Source: Streptomyces sp. DT2A-34
GTDB taxonomy: Bacteria > Actinomycetota > Actinomycetes > Streptomycetales > Streptomycetaceae
Reading direction: 5' to 3'
Assembly: GCF_030499515.1 (NCBI RefSeq)
Contig: NZ_JASTWJ010000001.1
Span: forward strand, 5,436,001-5,500,000
DNA: 64,000 nucleotides
Shown: positions 25,632-36,271 of the stretch, in pieces
Position numbering within the stretch: position 1 is the first letter of the stretch
Layout of the letters: each line of letters opens with the position of its first letter
Program-made: the position numbers and the translations under genes
Notes under the pieces: model-generated
What the model was told of the DNA's origin: nothing
The model's input: only the letters and a program-made list of their open reading frames with translations
Database searches by the model: none

Positions 25632-26384
25632 ATGTCTGACGATTCGCGCCCTTCGCCCGCGGAAATCCGTACTGCCGCCGTGATCCCGGCCGCCGGCCGT
25701 GGCGTACGCCTGGGTCCGGGCGCCCCCAAAGCGCTCCGCGCGCTGAACGGCACGCCCATGCTGATCCACGCCGTCCGCGCGCTGGCCGCGTCCCGCGCCG
25801 TTTCCCTGGTGGTCGTCGTGGCCCCGCCCGACGGCGCAGGTGAGGTGAAGTCGCTGCTCGACGCGCACGCGCTGCCCGAGCGCACCGACTTCCTCGTCGT
25901 GCCCGGCGGGGAGAGCCGCCAGGAGTCCGTGAAGCTGGGGCTGGCCGCGCTGCCGCCCGCGTACGACATCGTGCTGGTGCACGACGCCGCCCGGCCGCTC
26001 GTCCCGGTCGACACGGTCGACGCCGTCATCGAGGCCGTACGGGAAGGCGCCCTGGCGGTCGTTCCGGCGCTGCCCCTCGCGGACACGGTGAAGGAAGTCG
26101 AGCCCGCCGCTGCCGCGGGGGAGCCGGAGCCGGTGGTCGCGACGCCCGAACGGGCCCGGCTGCGGGCCGTGCAGACCCCGCAGGGCTTCGACCGCGCGAC
26201 GCTGGTTCGCGCCCACGAGACGGTCACCGACAACGTCACCGACGACGCGAGCATGGTCGAGCAGCTGGGCGAGACGGTCGTGGTCGTACCCGGCCACGAG
26301 GAGGCCTTCAAGGTCACGCGCCCGCTGGACCTGGTTCTGGCGGAGGCGGTCCTGGCGCGCCGGAGGCTGAACGATGGCTTCTGA
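25632..26384 (+). CDS. ispD: 2-C-methyl-D-erythritol 4-phosphate cytidylyltransferase
   Basis: A 250-residue MEP-pathway enzyme that joins CTP and 2-C-methyl-D-erythritol 4-phosphate. The CTP-binding [10 protein letters not shown] motif, [20 protein letters not shown] and the C-terminal [11 protein letters not shown] are intact. The start is the ATG at 25632 behind CAGGAA. It overlaps ispF by 11 bases, indicating coupled translation of consecutive pathway genes. Confidence 0.96.
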   Translation: MSDDSRPSPAEIRTAAVIPAAGRGVRLGPGAPKALRALNGTPMLIHAVRALAASRAVSLVVVVAPPDGAGEVKSLLDAHALPERTDFLVVPGGESRQESVKLGLAALPPAYDIVLVHDAARPLVPVDTVDAVIEAVREGALAVVPALPLADTVKEVEPAAAAGEPEPVVATPERARLRAVQTPQGFDRATLVRAHETVTDNVTDDASMVEQLGETVVVVPGHEEAFKVTRPLDLVLAEAVLARRRLNDGF

Positions 26385-26871
26385 GGCACTCCCGGTACTG
26401 CCCCAGGTGGGCATCGGCACCGACATCCACGCCTTCGAGGAGGGCCGCGAGCTGTGGTGCGCCGGCCTGAAGTGGGAGGGCGAAGGGCCGGGCCTCGCCG
26501 GGCACTCCGACGCGGACGTCGTCGCGCACGCCGCGTGCAACGCGCTGTTCTCGGCGGCCGGCCTCGGCGACCTGGGACAGCACTTCGGCACGGGGCGGCC
26601 CGAGTGGTCGGGCGCCTCGGGCGTCGTACTCCTCACCGAGGCGGCCCGGATCGTGCGCGAGGCGGGCTTCCGCATTGGCAACATCGCCGTCCAGGTCGTC
26701 GGCCCCCGCCCCAAGATCGGCAAACGGCGCGACGAGGCCCAGAAGATCCTGTCGGAGGCGGCGGGCGCACCGGTGTCGGTCTCGGGCGCGACGACGGACG
26801 GCCTGGGCTTCCCGGGCCGTGACGAAGGGCTGATGGCGGTGGCCACGGCGCTCGTGGTGCGGGTCGGCTGA
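26374..26871 (+). CDS. ispF: 2-C-methyl-D-erythritol 2,4-cyclodiphosphate synthase
   Basis: A 165-residue MEP-pathway enzyme that cyclises the CDP-methylerythritol phosphate product of IspE. The zinc ligands lie in GIGTDIHAF and [10 protein letters not shown], and [12 protein letters not shown] is the C-terminal signature. The start codon ATG at 26374 lies inside the end of ispD. The gene is of normal length and is followed by a 136-bp spacer before cysS. Confidence 0.96.
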   Translation: MASEALPVLPQVGIGTDIHAFEEGRELWCAGLKWEGEGPGLAGHSDADVVAHAACNALFSAAGLGDLGQHFGTGRPEWSGASGVVLLTEAARIVREAGFRIGNIAVQVVGPRPKIGKRRDEAQKILSEAAGAPVSVSGATTDGLGFPGRDEGLMAVATALVVRVG

Positions 26872-27007
26872 GGGGTCGGGCTCGTATCCGGGCGAGCGCG
26901 CCGACCCGAGGGGGCGTGGGGAACGCGCGACCAGCCCCCCACCGAGCCGCACCCGACAAACAAGGCACTGCTCCACGCATCCCCCTCGGCCTACTACCCT
27001 AGGTGCC

Positions 27008-28405
27008 GTGACTATTCGCCTGTACGACACCAGCGCCCGGCAGATCCGTGACTTCACCCCGCTCACGCCGGGCTGTGTCTCGATCTACCTCTGTGGCGCC
27101 ACCGTGCAGGCCGCACCGCACATCGGGCACATCCGCTCCGGGCTCAACTTCGACATCATGCGCCGCTGGTTCACGTACCGCGGCTATGACGTGACGTTCA
27201 TCCGGAACGTCACGGACATCGACGACAAGATCATCACCAAGTCCGCCGACCAGGACCGCCCCTGGTGGTCCATCGGCTACGAGAACGAGCGCGCCTTCAC
27301 CGACGGCTACACCGCCCTCGGCTGCCTCCCGCCGACGTACGAGCCCCGCGCCACCGGCCATGTCACCGAGATGGTCGAGATGATGCGCGGTCTCATCGAG
27401 CGCGGACACGCCTACGAGGCGGACGGCAGCGTCTACTTCGACGTCCGTTCCTGGCCCTCCTACCTGGAGCTGTCCCGGCAGGACCTCGACGAGATGCGGC
27501 AGCCCGCCGAGGAGGGCATCACCGGCAAGCGGGACCCGCGCGACTTCGCGATGTGGAAGGCCGCCAAGCCCGGCGAGCCCGACTGGGAGACGCCGTGGGG
27601 CCGGGGCCGCCCGGGCTGGCACCTGGAGTGCTCGGCGATGGCGCACAAGTACCTGGGCTCCGCCTTCGACATCCACGGCGGCGGACTCGACCTGATCTTC
27701 CCGCACCACGAGAACGAGATCGCCCAGGCCAAGGCCTACGGCGACGAGTTCGCCCGGTACTGGGTGCACAACGCGTGGGTCACCATGAGCGGCGAGAAGA
27801 TGTCCAAGTCGCTCGGCAACAGCGTGCTCGTGTCCGAGATGGTCAAGCAGTGGCGCCCCATCGTCCTGCGCTACTACCTCGGCACCCCGCACTACCGCTC
27901 CACCATCGAGTACAGCGAGGAAGCCCTGCGCGAGGCCGAGTCCGCCTTCGCGCGCATCGAGGGCTTCGTGCAGCGCGTGGTGGAGAAGGCGGGCGTCGTC
28001 GAGCCGTCCGCCGAGGTCCCGCTCGCCTTCGCCGAGGCGATGGACGACGACCTGGGCGTCCCGCAGGCGCTCGCCATCGTGCACACCACCGTCCGCCAGG
28101 GCAACAGCGCGCTGGCCGCCGACGACAAGGAAGCGGCCGTGGCGCGCCTGGCCGAGGTGCGGGCCATGCTCGGCGTCCTCGGCCTGGACCCGCTCGACGA
28201 GCACTGGGCCGGCGAGACCGACCGCGGCGACGATCTGCACGGCGTGGTCGACACCCTGGTCCGCATGGTCCTCGACCAGCGCGAGGCGGCCCGCTCCCGC
28301 AAGGACTGGGCCGCCGCGGACGCCCTCCGCGACCAGCTCAACCAGTCCGGCCTCGTCATCGAGGACGGCCCGCAGGGCCCCCGCTGGAGCCTCGGCCCGC
28401 GCTGA
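27008..28405 (+). CDS. cysS: Cysteinyl-tRNA synthetase
   Basis: A 465-residue class I synthetase. It shows the HIGH motif (PHIGHIRSG), zinc-binding Cys/His positions ([23 protein letters not shown]) and KMSKS ([10 protein letters not shown]). The GTG at 27008 has no ribosome site but a TACCCT -10-like hexamer ends seven bases upstream, so the mRNA may be leaderless. The gene is of full length and is followed by a hairpin and rlmB. Confidence 0.96.
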   Translation: MTIRLYDTSARQIRDFTPLTPGCVSIYLCGATVQAAPHIGHIRSGLNFDIMRRWFTYRGYDVTFIRNVTDIDDKIITKSADQDRPWWSIGYENERAFTDGYTALGCLPPTYEPRATGHVTEMVEMMRGLIERGHAYEADGSVYFDVRSWPSYLELSRQDLDEMRQPAEEGITGKRDPRDFAMWKAAKPGEPDWETPWGRGRPGWHLECSAMAHKYLGSAFDIHGGGLDLIFPHHENEIAQAKAYGDEFARYWVHNAWVTMSGEKMSKSLGNSVLVSEMVKQWRPIVLRYYLGTPHYRSTIEYSEEALREAESAFARIEGFVQRVVEKAGVVEPSAEVPLAFAEAMDDDLGVPQALAIVHTTVRQGNSALAADDKEAAVARLAEVRAMLGVLGLDPLDEHWAGETDRGDDLHGVVDTLVRMVLDQREAARSRKDWAAADALRDQLNQSGLVIEDGPQGPRWSLGPR

Positions 28406-28431
28406 CGGAGTCCGAGTCCGGGAAGATCGAT

Positions 28432-28459
28432 TGTGCCGCCCGGCCCTCCGGGCGGCACA
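28432..28459 (+). terminator. Hairpin between cysS and rlmB
   Basis: TGTGCCGCCCGG pairs perfectly with CCGGGCGGCACA over 12 bp across CCCT, 26 bases after the cysS stop. It probably terminates or attenuates cysS transcription before rlmB. Confidence 0.75.
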
Positions 28460-28504
28460 CTGCATAAACGTACGTACGAAAGTCTCACGACAGACAGGTA
28501 GGTC

Positions 28505-29446
28505 ATGGCCGCGAACAACCGCCGCATGTCCGGCAAGAAGGGCGCGCAGGTCGGCAGTGGCGGCCAGCGGCGCAAGGCTCTCGAGGGCAAGGGCCCGACC
28601 CCGCCCGCCGAGATGCGCAAGGGGCACAAGAAGAACCGCATCGCGGGCGCCAAGGCGAAGCAGGCCGTACGCCGTCCCACGCCGCGTGGCCGCGGCGGCA
28701 AGTCGACGTCCGAGCTGGTCGTCGGCCGCAACCCGGTAGTCGAGGCACTGCGCGGGGGCGTCCCGGCCTCCACCCTCTACGTCCAGCAGTTCATCGACAA
28801 CGACGAGCGCGTCCGCGAGGCCCTCCAGCTCGCCGCCGAGCGCGGCGGCATCAACCTCATGGAGGCCCCGCGTCCCGAGCTGGACCGCATGACGAACGGC
28901 CTCAACCACCAGGGCCTCGTCCTCCAGGTCCCGCCGTACGAGTACGCCCACCCCGAGGACCTGGCCAACGCCGCCTACGACGATGGCGAGGACCCGCTCA
29001 TCGTCGCCCTCGACGGCGTGACCGACCCGCGCAACCTCGGTGCCGTGGTCCGCTCGGTCTCCGCCTTCGGCGGCCACGGCGTCGTCGTACCCGAGCGCCG
29101 CGCGGCCGGCATGACCGCGGGCGCCTGGAAGACGTCCGCCGGCACGGCGGCCCGCACCCCGGTCGCCCGCGCCACGAACCTCACCCGCGCCCTGGAGGCG
29201 TACAAGAAGGCGGGCATCGTGGTCGTCGGTCTCGCCGCCGACGGCGAGGCCGAACTCGGCGACCTCCGGGCCCTGCAGGGCCCGGTCGTCATCGTGGTCG
29301 GCAGCGAGGGCAAGGGCCTGTCCCGCCTCGTGGGCGAGACGTGCGACCACCGCGTACGCATCCCGATGCCGGGCGGCGCGGAGTCCCTCAACGCCGGTGT
29401 GGCGGCAGGAATCGTCCTCTACGAGGCGGCTCGTCGACGCGGCTGA
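28505..29446 (+). CDS. rlmB: 23S rRNA (guanosine-2'-O-)-methyltransferase RlmB (SpoU family)
   Basis: A 313-residue protein with a basic N-terminal extension of about 70 residues, an L30e-like substrate-binding domain (about 72-150), and a SPOUT knot methyltransferase domain. Its three SpoU motifs are visible: [27 protein letters not shown] and [15 protein letters not shown]. It would methylate the 2'-OH of G2251 in the peptidyl-transferase loop. The Lys/Arg-rich extension is usual in actinobacterial members. Confidence 0.93.
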   Translation: MAANNRRMSGKKGAQVGSGGQRRKALEGKGPTPPAEMRKGHKKNRIAGAKAKQAVRRPTPRGRGGKSTSELVVGRNPVVEALRGGVPASTLYVQQFIDNDERVREALQLAAERGGINLMEAPRPELDRMTNGLNHQGLVLQVPPYEYAHPEDLANAAYDDGEDPLIVALDGVTDPRNLGAVVRSVSAFGGHGVVVPERRAAGMTAGAWKTSAGTAARTPVARATNLTRALEAYKKAGIVVVGLAADGEAELGDLRALQGPVVIVVGSEGKGLSRLVGETCDHRVRIPMPGGAESLNAGVAAGIVLYEAARRRG

Positions 29447-29574
29447 ACAGACATCCGTGACGTCACCCGTGCGGGTTAATTCTGGGGACAGTGGTGCGAC
29501 CTGCGCATCCTTGACGGGGTCCGGACAGATCGGACGAGTCAAGGCAGTGTCCTAACCACACGTCACTCGGTTAG

Positions 29575-31218
29575 TTGAGTGTGGACACCAGAACACCCCG
29601 CACACCCACGGGGGACCGCTCGTCGGGATACGACGACGCTCCCGCGCTGAGCATGGTGAAGGTGCCGAGCGATCCGGCGCAGATCATCGTCAATCACGCG
29701 AGTTTCCGCGTGCTGTTGGGCGCGTCGACCGGGCGGACGAAATCCCCGCGCATCGCACGGAACCTGAGCGCCACCGAGAACACCACCCGCATCCCCGTCG
29801 TCAACGCGGCCGGCAGAGCGGGAGCGGCCCCCGGCGCCCGCCGCCGGGTCGCCGTCTGGAACGGCACGTCCGCGCCCGACGACACCGGCGCCCACCGCCT
29901 GCTCCAGGCCGTGCGGGACGGCAGTGTCCGCCACGGCGAGGAACCGCTCCCCGGCGGCACCCAGGTCATCCCGCGCGTCGAGTTCGACGGCTACGACCGG
30001 GGCTACGAGGGCGGCTACGACGACGAGTTGGCGCAGACCGTCGAGACCCCGATCGTCGGCGCGCAGCGCACGCACGAGTCCGTCGAGGCCCGACTCCTGT
30101 CGAACATGCGCACGGTCGAGAGCGCGTACGACGAGGAACTCCCCTACGAGGACGAGGAGTTCGGGCAATCCGAAGCGGCCGACGAACCCGGCGCGCCGCT
30201 CAAGCGGCCCGGCGGCGACGATGCCGCGCGGCACGCCTACTACCCCGGCCGCCGCATGAACCTCGGCGTCGTCCTGCTCCCGCTCCGGGTCTTCCTCGGC
30301 TTCATCTCCATCTACGCCGGCATGGGCAAGCTCTGCGACCCCGTCTACTTCGACGGCGGCAAGCGCGGCTCGATGGTGACGTGGCTCAACACCCTGCACC
30401 CGTGGGAAGTCGCCGAGCCCCTCCGCCAGTTCGCACTGGAGCACCCGGTCGGCTCCGGCCTGGTCATCGCCTTCTTCCAGGTCATCGTGGGCGTGCTCAC
30501 GGTCCTGGGGTGCTGGCAGCGGGTCGCCGCGGTCGTCGGTGCCCTGCTGTCCGCCGCGCTGCTGCTCACGGTCAGCTGGAAGAGCGTCCCCGCCTACGAC
30601 GCCCCCGACATCATCTATCTCGCCGCGTGGTCCCCGCTGATCATCGCCGGCGCCCCCGTCTACTCCATCGACGGCCGCCTCGCCGGTATGGCCTGGCGGC
30701 GCCTCGGCCCCCGCTCCGACATCTGGGAGCTGCGCAGCTACGTCCTGCGCCGCGGCGCCCTCGTCACCGCGATCGTCGCCGGCCTCACCCTCCTCATCGG
30801 CTCCGTCCTCGGCGGTGCGGTCCGTGACGCCGACCGCGTCGTCGTCCCCGGCCCCGGCGAGGCCCCCCGCAACGAACTGCCGGGCTCCCCTCTCCCGCAG
30901 GAGCCCGACAAGCGGCACAAGAGGACGCCGTCGGCCGCCAACTCGCCCACCCAGGGCGCCACGTCGGGCACGGCGAGCCCCAGCGCGGGCGCCGCGACGA
31001 CGCCGGGTGCCACCAGCGACACGGGCATCGCGGGCGCCGGTACGCCCAGCCAGACGCAGGGCACCGGCGGCCAGGCCCCGCCCCAGCAGTCCACCCCGAC
31101 CAATGAGGCCCCCAGCACCAGCACCGGCCCGACCTCCGGAGGCCCCTCCTCCGGCGGCGGCTCAACGGGCGGCTCCTCACCCGACGAACCGGGCTTGGTA
31201 GGCGGCCTGCTGGGCTGA
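29575..31218 (+). CDS. DoxX-family membrane protein with long flanking low-complexity regions
   Basis: A 547-residue protein. About 225 N-terminal residues are soluble and acidic, with little predicted fold. A DoxX-type four-helix membrane domain follows (about 228-345: RVFLGFISIYAGMGKLCDP; VIAFFQVIVGVLTVLG). After a basic loop a fifth hydrophobic segment (about 390-415) leads into a Ser/Thr/Pro/Gly tail of 130 residues. The start is TTG at 29575; GTG at 29581 is an alternative, and neither has a ribosome site. It is conserved beside rlmB in Streptomyces; the role is unknown, possibly membrane redox. Confidence 0.82.
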   Translation: MSVDTRTPRTPTGDRSSGYDDAPALSMVKVPSDPAQIIVNHASFRVLLGASTGRTKSPRIARNLSATENTTRIPVVNAAGRAGAAPGARRRVAVWNGTSAPDDTGAHRLLQAVRDGSVRHGEEPLPGGTQVIPRVEFDGYDRGYEGGYDDELAQTVETPIVGAQRTHESVEARLLSNMRTVESAYDEELPYEDEEFGQSEAADEPGAPLKRPGGDDAARHAYYPGRRMNLGVVLLPLRVFLGFISIYAGMGKLCDPVYFDGGKRGSMVTWLNTLHPWEVAEPLRQFALEHPVGSGLVIAFFQVIVGVLTVLGCWQRVAAVVGALLSAALLLTVSWKSVPAYDAPDIIYLAAWSPLIIAGAPVYSIDGRLAGMAWRRLGPRSDIWELRSYVLRRGALVTAIVAGLTLLIGSVLGGAVRDADRVVVPGPGEAPRNELPGSPLPQEPDKRHKRTPSAANSPTQGATSGTASPSAGAATTPGATSDTGIAGAGTPSQTQGTGGQAPPQQSTPTNEAPSTSTGPTSGGPSSGGGSTGGSSPDEPGLVGGLLG

Positions 31219-31243
31219 ACACAACGCCGACCGCTACGACGAC

Positions 31244-31279
31244 GATGGGCCCCGGACACGATCCCGTCCGGGGCCCATC
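31244..31279 (+). terminator. Terminator after the DoxX gene
   Basis: GATGGGCCCCGGAC pairs perfectly over 14 bp with GTCCGGGGCCCATC across an eight-base loop, 25 bases past the DoxX stop. Confidence 0.88.
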
Positions 31280-31339
31280 GCCGTGCCGTGCCGGCCCAGA
31301 GGCTGGGCGGGGGCGGGTCGCGCGGTCCGGCGCTGACGG

Positions 31340-31590
31340 GGTGCCGCCCCTGTGTGGGTCGGGAGCCGCCCCAGCGGCACGACTGCCCGCGGATTGGGCA
31401 GGACGGCCGCGGCTGGGGCGTGGGACGGGCCGCCGGCTAGGGCGGGACGGCTTGCGGCTGGGGCGTGGGACTGCCCGCGGCTAGGGCGGGACGGCCTGCG
31501 GCTGAGGCGCGCGACGGCCCCCCCGGCCGGGGCGGGACGGCTCCCGGCTGCGGCGCGGGACGGCCCCCCGGCTTGGGCGGGACGGCCCGC
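31340..31590. repeat. Degenerate GC-rich ~30-bp repeats
   Basis: About seven diverged units of the type GGCTAGGGCGGGACGGC/TGCGG occupy this stretch between the DoxX terminator and the dispersed element. The units vary in length, so the boundary is approximate. No coding function is supported. Confidence 0.6.
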
Positions 31591-31593
31591 AGT

Positions 31594-31804
31594 CGCGTAC
31601 GGCGGGAAGGGGACGTGCCGGGGGGTGTCCGCCCGCAGAGTCGGGCGTCAAGGCACGGCACCTCTAGCGCAACGCCCACCGCCCGACCGAGGACGGACAC
31701 CTCCCGGCACGGCCCCGACCCACAACCCACCCGCAGGCGCTACACGCACCCCCACCGGACAGCAACAGGCCGCCGCAGGCACCCCCGCCCAACCGCCGGA
31801 GGCG
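31594..31804. repeat. Dispersed ~210-bp hairpin-forming element, copy 2
   Basis: Second copy of the element at 8304-8512, in the same orientation. One arm of the stem carries a C-to-T change (CACCTCCCGG against CACCCCCCGG), so the stem has one G-T pair. The copy ends directly at the stop codon of the nucleotidyltransferase gene at 31805. Confidence 0.9.
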
Positions 31805-32536
31805 TCAGCGTCCCAGAGCCGCCAGTTCCCTCGCCGCCTCCGTGAGGTCCTTCGCCGTGTCGATGGCGCGCCAGTACGCCCCCTGGGGGATCGGGAAGCC
31901 GGCCAGGCGGCGTTCCCGGGCCAGGTGGGGGAAGGTGGTGCGTTCGTGGTCGCCGCGTTCGGGGAGGAGGGAGGCGAACTCGGGCGAGAAGACGTAGACG
32001 CCCGCGTTGATCTCGAAGGTCGACGGCGGAGCCTCGATGAAGTCCGTGATGTGGCCGAAGCCGTCCGTCTTCACCGCACCCCACGGGATACGAGGCCGAG
32101 CCAGGGCGAGCGTCGCGACCGCGTCGCGCTCGGTGTGGAAGTCCGCCATGTCGCGCAGCGAGAAGCGGGTCCAGATGTCGCCGTTGGTGGCGTACCAGGC
32201 CTTGTCCGGGTGCGGAAGATGCGCGGCCGCGTACTTCAGGCCGCCGCCTCGCCCGAGCGGCTCCGTCTCGACGACGGTCGTGACACGGACCGGAAGATCG
32301 GCTGACTTCAGCCAGTCCCGCAGCACCTCGGCGAGGTGCCCACAGCTGACCACCACGTCCGTCACGCCTTCTTCGGCGAGCCAGCCGAGCTGGTGGCCGA
32401 TGATCGGCGTCCCCGTACCGGGGATCTCGACCATCGGCTTGGGCCGGTCGTCGGTGTACGGACGCAGCCGAGACCCCTGGCCACCGGCCAGGATGACGGC
32501 TTGAACGGGGCGGGACGCGGCGTTCGGATCAGTCAT
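31805..32536 (-). CDS. Sugar-1-phosphate nucleotidyltransferase
   Basis: A 243-residue enzyme of the NDP-sugar pyrophosphorylase family. The signature loop AGGQGSRLRPYT with the following DRPKPMVEI and the catalytic-metal region NGDIW are present, with EPLGRGGGLKY in between. It would make an NDP-sugar (GDP-mannose or similar) from sugar-1-phosphate and NTP. There is no left-handed beta-helix acyltransferase domain, so it is the short form. The start is the ATG at 32536. It is conserved upstream of msiK in Streptomyces; the exact sugar cannot be told. Confidence 0.85.
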   Translation of the reverse strand: MTDPNAASRPVQAVILAGGQGSRLRPYTDDRPKPMVEIPGTGTPIIGHQLGWLAEEGVTDVVVSCGHLAEVLRDWLKSADLPVRVTTVVETEPLGRGGGLKYAAAHLPHPDKAWYATNGDIWTRFSLRDMADFHTERDAVATLALARPRIPWGAVKTDGFGHITDFIEAPPSTFEINAGVYVFSPEFASLLPERGDHERTTFPHLARERRLAGFPIPQGAYWRAIDTAKDLTEAARELAALGR

Positions 32537-32653
32537 GACCGAACTGTACGCGGCGCCCCGCTCGCGGCATTCGCCGGCAACCGTTCCTCAATCAGCCGTT
32601 ACCGTCCGGAAGAGGAGTGTTCCGGAGTGTTCCTGGAAGAGGATCGACAAGGG

Positions 32654-33109
32654 CTAGCTGTGCGCTGCCGCCACCCCCGAAGCGAAGGCCGTGTCGCAGA
32701 CGGGCCGGGCGTACGACTGCGCACGCGTCGGACCGTACATGCGGACCGCGGCGCGGCCGAGGGCACGGGCGATCGAGGCGCAGTGCCGGGCCAGGGACGG
32801 CCGGTCGTGGACGGCCTGCTGGAGGTGGGTGAGGGCGACGCCCGGGTTCTCCGCCTGCAGCTCGGTCAGGAGCTGGTCGCGCAGCACGTCCTGGGGGGCA
32901 CGCGGGGCGGCGTTCTTCGCGCCCGCGCTCGAGACGTCGGTCGCGGTGAGCACCGAGTCCGAGGGGTTCCCCGACCAGTTGACCCGGGTGACCGCGAGGG
33001 TCCCGGAGAGCACCAGGACGACGGGCAGGACGAGGGCGAGAGTGCGGCCGAGCTGGCGGGCGGGGCCCCGGTGGCCGCGTCGTGTCTGTTGGGTGGTGGA
33101 GTGCTTCAC
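32654..33109 (-). CDS. Conserved single-pass membrane protein of unknown function
   Basis: A 151-residue protein: a basic N-terminus, one transmembrane helix (about 20-42, LALVLPVVLVLSGTLAV) and an extracytoplasmic part. That part holds a helical segment (LLTELQAENPGVALTHL) and two cysteines (RHCASIARALG; RPVCDTAFASG). I do not recognise a named family; it looks like a Streptomyces-specific surface protein. It is 117 bases upstream of the nucleotidyltransferase start on the same strand, so they may share a message. Confidence 0.7.
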   Translation of the reverse strand: MKHSTTQQTRRGHRGPARQLGRTLALVLPVVLVLSGTLAVTRVNWSGNPSDSVLTATDVSSAGAKNAAPRAPQDVLRDQLLTELQAENPGVALTHLQQAVHDRPSLARHCASIARALGRAAVRMYGPTRAQSYARPVCDTAFASGVAAAHS

Positions 33110-33250
33110 GCGAGTGAGGGTAGCGTTCGGTACTGACGTGGCGACATTCGGTCACCGGTTTGGGGGACGCGGCAGCCCCATTTTCCGGTGCTACGTTGAC
33201 GTACGGCGCTCGAAATGACCGATCTGCCGGGGTATTTGTCGACAACGAGA

Positions 33251-33278
33251 AGGGCCCCGCAGGGATCTGCGGGGCCCT
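33251..33278 (-). terminator. Terminator of msiK
   Basis: AGGGCCCCGCAG pairs perfectly over 12 bp with CTGCGGGGCCCT across GGAT, flanked by GAGA/TCTTC. It lies 63 bases past the msiK stop in the direction of transcription. Confidence 0.85.
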
Positions 33279-33340
33279 CTTCGTCAACCTGGGTGAATTA
33301 CCCGGGGTTGTGCTGCCTGTACCTGCCGTCGTTCGCGCTC

Positions 33341-34432
<1,092 letters not shown>

Positions 34433-34498
34433 GTGAATGGGCCCCCTTCTACCGGCAGGAACGTGCCGGACGATCCGTTGTAGGAAGGTGGTTGTTTT

Positions 34499-34516
34499 AG
34501 TCCACATGTGCGGACT
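34499..34516. promoter_or_regulatory. Imperfect palindrome upstream of msiK
   Basis: AGTCCACATGTGCGGACT is an 18-bp interrupted palindrome (arms AGTCC/GGACT with inner CA/TG pairs), 67 bases before the msiK start. It may be a sugar-repressor operator; which regulator is unknown. Confidence 0.4.
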
Positions 34517-34648
34517 GGACCTGGACGGTACCCGGCGTTCGCCTGTTCTGTCAGTACCTGGAGGCATGTGAACTTCGCGGAAATTTTCGACAGGGCCCCC
34601 TCGGAACCTGGGTACACTGCACGGGCGCGTGCGTGACAGCGCGTGCAT

Positions 34649-34723
34649 GCCTCCTTAGCTCAGCTGGTCCAGAGCGGCTGTCTTGTAAACAGCAGGTCGT
34701 CGGTTCGAATCCGACAGGGGGCT
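34649..34723 (+). tRNA. tRNA-Thr, anticodon UGU
   Basis: A complete 75-nt cloverleaf. The acceptor stem GCCTCCT pairs with AGGGGGC (one G-U). The anticodon stem GCTGT/ACAGC encloses loop CTTGTAA with anticodon TGT at 34684-34686, reading ACA. The T arm contains GGTTCGAATCC. No CCA is encoded. It lies between msiK and the accessory secreted-protein cluster, a usual kind of site for insertion of foreign DNA. Confidence 0.96.
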
Positions 34724-34920
34724 CCCATATGCGGGGCGGTTGTCGATGACACCGCCCCGCAGGTCGTTTTTCATTCCTTCTTTTCATTCGCGCAACTCCC
34801 CATGTCCCCACTGGGACACGGGAGATGAGCCGGCATGGAATAGCATCGCTACTGCTAGTGTTCGTGCAGTCACAGTAGGCAATCAGCCTCTATGTATAGG
34901 TAATGAAAACCGAGGGTTCC

Positions 34921-35151
34921 ATGCGCAAGCTTCACCAGGTCATGATCGTCGCGGCGGCGGCCGGCAGCCTGTCCGCCATCGGTGCCGGTACCGGTGTCGC
35001 CTACGAGGCGAGCACGACCGACCTCTACCGCCCCTACCAGGAGTGCAGCCCGCAGACGGTGGCCGAGGGTGACCTCCCGATCGCCGTGCTCGGTCTCTCC
35101 GAGACCTTCGACACCACCTGCGGCCAGTTCAACAACGCCTTCACTGGTTGA
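34921..35151 (+). CDS. Small secreted protein, family A (YQECSP type), minimal form
   Basis: A 76-residue pre-protein from the ATG at 34921 (MRKLHQVMIV), preferred to the longer frame at 34903 by homology of the start to two later genes. A Sec signal peptide covers about 1-29 and the mature part is under 50 residues. It holds LYRPYQECSPQ (Cys42) and a second cysteine 25 residues on (Cys67). The same domain ends the gene at 38550-39032 with the identical 25-residue spacing. Its leader GTAATGAAnnCCGAGGGTTCC is shared with both other family members. I do not recognise the family; a disulphide-linked extracellular protein is inferred. Confidence 0.75.
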   Translation: MRKLHQVMIVAAAAGSLSAIGAGTGVAYEASTTDLYRPYQECSPQTVAEGDLPIAVLGLSETFDTTCGQFNNAFTG

Positions 35152-35183
35152 GGCCGGCGGCGTAGTCGTGCCGACGCCTTCCG

Positions 35184-35218
35184 CGGGCCCCTTCGGGGTC
35201 ACCTCCCGAAGGGGCCCG
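35184..35218 (+). terminator. Terminator after first secreted-protein gene
   Basis: CGGGCCCCTTCGGG pairs perfectly over 14 bp with CCCGAAGGGGCCCG across seven bases, 32 bases past the stop. The rest of 35152-35561 shows no gene; promoter elements for the next gene must lie there. Confidence 0.88.
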
Positions 35219-35561
35219 TTCATGTGCGGCCGCCCGGAGCGCGAGACCGCTCCTCGGGCCCGTATGCGTGCGCGACGGTACTGGACTCCGGTGCCCCGAT
35301 GAGCGGTTGCGCGCGCCCGACCTGGACCTCGACGCCCTGAAGCCCTCGGCTCGGGCGCGGGTTGCGGCACCAGTGCCTTCCAGCAGGTCGGTCCTTCACT
35401 TCACTTCAGGTCTGTCCTTCACTTCGTAAGCAATGCGGTCCCGCGCGTCCCGGACAACGAGTCGGGCGCCGGGGCCCGCCTCTCCGACATCCCCGGGGCT
35501 CGCCGCGGCAGTTCGCGGTGCACGGCAGCCGGGGGCACCCCTCACAAAGGAGACGCAGGAC

Positions 35562-35930
35562 ATGTTCAACGGAAAGAAGTTCGTGGCCGTCTCGGGGCTT
35601 CTCGGCGGCCTCGCCATGACCTGGATCGGCGCCGGCCAGGCTTACGCCATGGCTCTGCCGGGCGTCTGTGGCACCGACGCCCAGGGCAACATCATCTGCA
35701 CCCAGCGGATCGTGGGTGAAACGAGGGAGGGCGAGGACATCGCCCTGCGCCGGTCGGTGACCTGCCAGCCGACGAAGCCGCTGACCTTGCCCGCTGCCGG
35801 CCTGCTGAACCACGGAACCGTAAAACTCGGTCCTGAGATCACCTGTGCCCAGGAGGCGCCCGAAGCGCCGGCGGTCGTGAGCGACAACAACACCGAACCC
35901 CGCCTGGGACAGCTCGGATTGCCTTTCTGA
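35562..35930 (+). CDS. Small secreted protein, family B (four-cysteine), member 1
   Basis: A 122-residue pre-protein: ATG at 35562 behind AAAGGAG, signal peptide about 1-29 (GAGQAYA). The mature domain has cysteines at 36, 46, 68 and 95. CGTDAQGNIIC, LLNHG and GPEITC align with the gene at 36911-37258, which has cysteines at 36, 46, 69 and 98. After the last cysteine a 25-residue tail ends GQLGLPF; GQLGLP also occurs at the end of the Pro-rich protein at 39503-40342. No named family is recognised. Two disulphides are likely. Confidence 0.75.
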   Translation: MFNGKKFVAVSGLLGGLAMTWIGAGQAYAMALPGVCGTDAQGNIICTQRIVGETREGEDIALRRSVTCQPTKPLTLPAAGLLNHGTVKLGPEITCAQEAPEAPAVVSDNNTEPRLGQLGLPF

Positions 35931-35965
35931 GCCCCGGGGCGGAACCTCCCGACTTCCCTGCATCG

Positions 35966-36013
35966 AGCGGCGGATGGCCGGACCAGCGCGACCTGGTCCG
36001 GCCATCCGCCGCT
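35966..36013 (+). terminator. Very strong terminator after family B gene 1
   Basis: A perfect 21-bp inverted repeat (35966-35986 and 35993-36013, core GGCGGATGGCCGGACCAG) has a six-base loop and lies 36 bases after the stop. The rest of 35931-36271 holds only the promoter region of the next gene. Confidence 0.92.
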
Positions 36014-36271
36014 TTCGCGTCCTGCAACGCCCCGTCGGCAAACGGGTGAGCGCCCCGCGCCGCCCGTGACTCGCCCTCGGGGAACTGTCGTTTCTCTCAA
36101 GGGAGAACAGTGCCTTTCACGTCCATGGCGAGGCGGACGGAAAGGTTCCTTGGCATGAGCCGACACGACACAGAGAAGGGGCAAAGATCCCAAATTGCTA
36201 CGGATCACATGTATATGCTCACATTAAGTAGTCAACCAGGGCGTTCATGCCCGGGAAGAAAGGGTCAAACT

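Noticed and set aside
26999..29542. 847-codon minus-strand open frame
   Set aside because: It is antisense to cysS and rlmB, which are unmistakable; its composition is the Val/Gly/Asp/Leu-rich pattern typical of mirror frames.
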